Source of the DNA: Prevotella sp.
GTDB taxonomy: Bacteria; Bacteroidota; Bacteroidia; Bacteroidales; Bacteroidaceae
NCBI GenBank assembly: GCA_018053665.1
Contig: JAGPKZ010000013.1
Location: 1 to 36,657, forward strand
DNA: 36,657 bases
Reading direction: 5' to 3'
Shown: positions 34,678-36,657 of the stretch, in pieces
How the letters are laid out: each line of letters begins with the position of its first letter
Numbering within the stretch: position 1 is the stretch's first letter
Made by a program: the position numbers and the translations under genes
The notes under the pieces: generated by a model
What the model saw: only the letters and a program-made list of their open reading frames with translations
What the model was told of the DNA's origin: nothing
Database searches by the model: none

Positions 34678-34703
34678 ATGTACGCGCACGCGCACGCATA
34701 CAC
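34678..34703. other. 26-nt alternating purine-pyrimidine tract (Z-DNA-prone)
   Basis: From A34678 to C34703 purines and pyrimidines alternate without a break, with GCGC and GCAC steps; such sequences favour left-handed DNA under negative supercoiling. It directly precedes repeat copy R1, as the tract at 491-506 precedes copy L1. Confidence 0.65.
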
Positions 34704-34748
34704 TTTGTCGCTCTTTCTAGCGTCTAAGTGTCGACTCGCTGATAACCA
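34704..34748 (+). repeat. Intergenic repeat family, copy R1
   Basis: The core CTAGCGTCTAAGTGTCG (34718-34734) matches copy L1 (523-539) at 16 of 17 positions, followed by CTGATAACCAG. The TACATAGG end is less clear in this copy. Its inverted partner is at 34909-34963. Confidence 0.6.
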
Positions 34749-34908
34749 GACAAATAGACACCATTTTTAGTATTCTATAGTGACGTTAAAGAGTCCTGAA
34801 AACTAGCGTTTCTACGATAAAATGCAAAAACTAGTCTGCACTATAACTGATTTGATTAAATACGACGTTTCTTCGACACTAAGAGAAATCAAAAAATAAA
34901 GTTAACTT

Positions 34909-34963
34909 ATTGATAACCAATCAATTGTCACTTAGACGCTTGCTTTTTTGAAAAACCTATGTA
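34909..34963 (-). repeat. Intergenic repeat family, copy R2 (inverted)
   Basis: On the minus strand this begins TACATAGGTTTTTCAAAAAA, continues AAGCGTCTAAGTGACAATTG and ends GGTTATCAATAA. It aligns with L1 (501-557) along nearly the full length with small gaps. ATTGAT and ATCAAT arms (34910-34926) again make a small palindrome at the end. Confidence 0.62.
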
Positions 34964-35229
34964 GAGAATTGTAAATTTACAAGCATACAGATTTAATAAT
35001 AGCAGGAAAAAAAACAATTCTCAATTTATTTTTTGCATTTTACGAAGCAATGCATTGCAACATACGATGTCTTAGGATGCGTTTTACAATGTTTTGCATT
35101 GCGTTTCTTATCATATTACACTGCATTACTTCATAAAACGCAAAAATTACGTAGCTAAAATTTTTATTTTATCGTCTTAAACATTGAAAGTTAATGATAT
35201 AAAGCAATAGCTAGCTGCGTGCTATCTTA

Positions 35230-35278
35230 AAAATAAAACTAGTGGCCCCATCTGTATTTAAAGATCTAAGGATGGGGC
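35230..35278 (-). terminator. Terminator of the BtuC/adenosyltransferase operon
   Basis: Stem GCCCCATC (35245-35252) / GATGGGGC (35271-35278) with an 18-nt loop. On the minus strand it is followed, after a short gap, by a TTTTATTTTT run (35239-35230). It lies 7 bp past the adenosyltransferase stop. Confidence 0.7.
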
Positions 35279-35285
35279 TTCTACT

Positions 35286-35771
35286 TTATTTTTTTGTAGC
35301 CTCAACAAACAACCAATCACTTAGACGATTAATGAAAGCCATAATATTATCAGCTATTGCATAATGGTGACGCATAGTGATCAATCTACGCTCTGCAGTA
35401 CGGCATTTAGTCCTAGCCACATGCAAGTAAGCATTAAGGATGCTTTCACCAGGCATGACAAAACAGAATTTACCTTCATTCTTGTTTTCATCTATATCAT
35501 GCTCTATCTGCACGGTAATACTTTCCAAATCAAATTTAGAATCCATTTCAGCACCTGCGACAACACCCATTATTCTCATAATAATATTCTGAAACAACTC
35601 TATCTTCTGCTTCGCATCACTATCATCAATATAAGCCTTTACAACCCCAAACGACGCATTCAACTCGTCGAGTGCTCCGTTAGCCTCAATTCTTACATCA
35701 TCCTTCTCAACATGAGCCTCATTCTTCAATGATGTAAATCCTTTATCACCAGTCTTTGTATATATTTTCAT
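35286..35771 (-). CDS. pduO: PduO-type cob(I)alamin adenosyltransferase
   Basis: Converts cob(I)alamin and ATP to adenosylcobalamin. PduO/MMAB-type signatures: TKTGDKGFTSL at the N-terminus (ATP binding, residues 5-15), RIEANGALDELNASFG (27-42), ARTKCRTAERR and FINRLSDWLFVEA near the C-terminus. 161 aa is slightly short but covers the whole five-helix bundle. It follows a BtuC-like permease by 11 bp, so imported B12 would be adenosylated by a co-made enzyme. The symbol reflects the family, not a propanediol operon. Confidence 0.92.
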   Translation of the reverse strand: MKIYTKTGDKGFTSLKNEAHVEKDDVRIEANGALDELNASFGVVKAYIDDSDAKQKIELFQNIIMRIMGVVAGAEMDSKFDLESITVQIEHDIDENKNEGKFCFVMPGESILNAYLHVARTKCRTAERRLITMRHHYAIADNIMAFINRLSDWLFVEATKK

Positions 35772-35782
35772 AGCAATATATT

Positions 35783-36657
35783 TTATCTTTTCTTTAATAT
35801 AACATATATTATCACAGGAGCTCCCATTATTGGTGTTACTGCATTAAGCGGTATCATTCCGCCATTATAAGGTAAATAGCACAACACATTGCATACAAGA
35901 GCTATAAAAGCTCCACACAACATCGTTGCCGGGAGAAGCATGCGATGATTATCTGTCTTTAACAGAAGTCTTGCTATATGAGGAACAGCCAAACCAATAA
36001 AGGCAATAGGTCCACAAAAGGCGGTGACTATTGCTGTAAGCAAACCGGTGATTACCAACAATATATTTCGCGTCTGCCTGACATTGATACCAAGATTTTC
36101 AGCATATTGTTCGCCAAGTAGCATAGCATTAAGCGGTTTTATCATCATCAGTGAGGCAACAAGTCCCACTAACGTTATAAATGAAAATAACGGAATGTTA
36201 TCAAGTGTTACTCCACCAAAGTTTCCCATACCCCATACCATGTAACTCTTCACTCCCTCTTCTGTAGCAAAGAAGTTAAGAAGTGATATTGCCGAATTAG
36301 CCAAATAGCCAATCATGAGTCCGATGATAAGCAACATCACGTTGTTGCGAACCATTGATGAAAAGCCAAAGATAATAACCGTAACGACGATTGCTCCGAC
36401 GAAAGCAGCCAACAATATAGCTATAAATCCAGAAACCGAGAACATACCCACAGACATGTTTCCACCAAAAGCTAATATTACAAAAGCAACTCCCAAACCA
36501 GCACCACTATTGATACCAAATACATCCGGTCCAGCTAATGGATTACGGAATGTGGTCTGCAACATCAGGCCGCATGTTGCTAAAGAAGCACCTGAAAGAA
36601 GAGCAGTAATAGCTTGCGGAAGTCTTGACTGCAAAACAATAAATTTCCAAGACTCCC
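35783..36657 (-). CDS. btuC: FecCD/BtuC-type ABC transporter permease (5' part missing)
   Basis: Inner-membrane permease of a B12 or iron-siderophore importer. The frame is open to the right edge (codons ESWKFIVLQSRLPQ...), so the N-terminus lies outside the window; the TTG at 36634 is not a true start. Family motifs: SRLPQAITALLSGASLATCGLMLQ (in part), FRNPLAGPDVFGINSGAGLG, the coupling-helix GPIAFIGLAVPHIARLL and the C-terminal NAVTPIMGAPVIIYVILKKR region; about eight hydrophobic helices are visible. Its 11-bp spacing to a cobalamin adenosyltransferase favours B12 (BtuC) over iron. The binding-protein and ATPase genes are not in view. Confidence 0.85.
   Translation of the reverse strand, partial: ESWKFIVLQSRLPQAITALLSGASLATCGLMLQTTFRNPLAGPDVFGINSGAGLGVAFVILAFGGNMSVGMFSVSGFIAILLAAFVGAIVVTVIIFGFSSMVRNNVMLLIIGLMIGYLANSAISLLNFFATEEGVKSYMVWGMGNFGGVTLDNIPLFSFITLVGLVASLMMIKPLNAMLLGEQYAENLGINVRQTRNILLVITGLLTAIVTAFCGPIAFIGLAVPHIARLLLKTDNHRMLLPATMLCGAFIALVCNVLCYLPYNGGMIPLNAVTPIMGAPVIIYVILKKR

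Larger units (their letters stand above)
34521..35240. other. AT-rich noncoding island (right island)
   Basis: About 720 bp without a supportable gene, between the pheS terminator and the adenosyltransferase terminator. It contains a 26-nt Z-DNA-prone tract (34678-34703), repeat copies R1 (34704-34748) and R2 (34909-34963), three exact copies of TAAAATGCAAAAA (34608-34620, 34818-34830, and inverted 35030-35042), and the palindrome GCAATGCATTGC (35047-35058). Short motifs such as GCGTTTCTACGAT (34806-34818) are shared with the left island at 774-786. Confidence 0.7.

Overview
The window looks like a chromosomal segment of a Bacteroidales bacterium, most likely Prevotella or a close relative. 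The evidence is low GC, Bacteroidetes-type promoters (-33 TTTG / -7 TAnnTTTG, nearly always 19 bp apart) in place of Shine-Dalgarno/sigma70 signals, lineage-typical families (DUF4348 lipoprotein, DUF1593/Sde182-type protein, M13 PepO-like peptidase, GDP-fucose synthase with a large insert) and short outer-membrane lipoprotein signals. The genus is an inference. About 31 protein genes are supported. I saw no rRNA, tRNA, CRISPR array, transposase or prophage.

Layout. 1-129: N-terminus of a secreted protein running off the left edge. 130-1449: long AT-rich noncoding island. 1450-4882: GDP-L-fucose operon manC-gmd-fcl (minus strand). 5016-7877: xylBA. 8075-9391: secreted nucleoside-hydrolase-like (Sde182) protein. 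9595-11988: TonB-dependent receptor. 12075-15892: metA, a U32 RlhA-like protein and a zinc-ribbon membrane lipoprotein, behind a duplicated promoter. 16132-20129: ABC-F ATPase and secreted M13 peptidase. 20253-22367: tex (plus strand). 22425-25848: thrS and infC-rpmI-rplT. 25935-29452: SPOR lipoprotein, ruvX, def and a TPR protein. 29703-30526: three small plus-strand genes (YtxH, holin-like, unknown). 30549-33197: DUF4348 lipoprotein, murB, PhnP-like hydrolase. 33435-34475: pheS. 34476-35285: second noncoding island. 35286-right edge: cobalamin adenosyltransferase and BtuC-like permease (cut).

Functionally this is mostly housekeeping (translation factors, cell wall, methionine, protein maturation) with nutrient modules: xylose catabolism, GDP-fucose supply for surface glycans, B12 uptake plus adenosylation, and a TonB receptor of unknown substrate. 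Several regulatory boundaries are very compact. The thrS terminator loop contains the infC -33 box, and the xylA terminator runs into the manC -33 box.

The strongest unexplained structure is noncoding. The two islands, 34 kb apart, share a family of ~55-bp elements, each island carrying a facing inverted pair, a Z-DNA-prone alternating tract next to the first copy, and a shared 13-mer between the pair. The second notable structure is a 75-bp tandem duplication upstream of metA in which each unit carries a complete consensus promoter.
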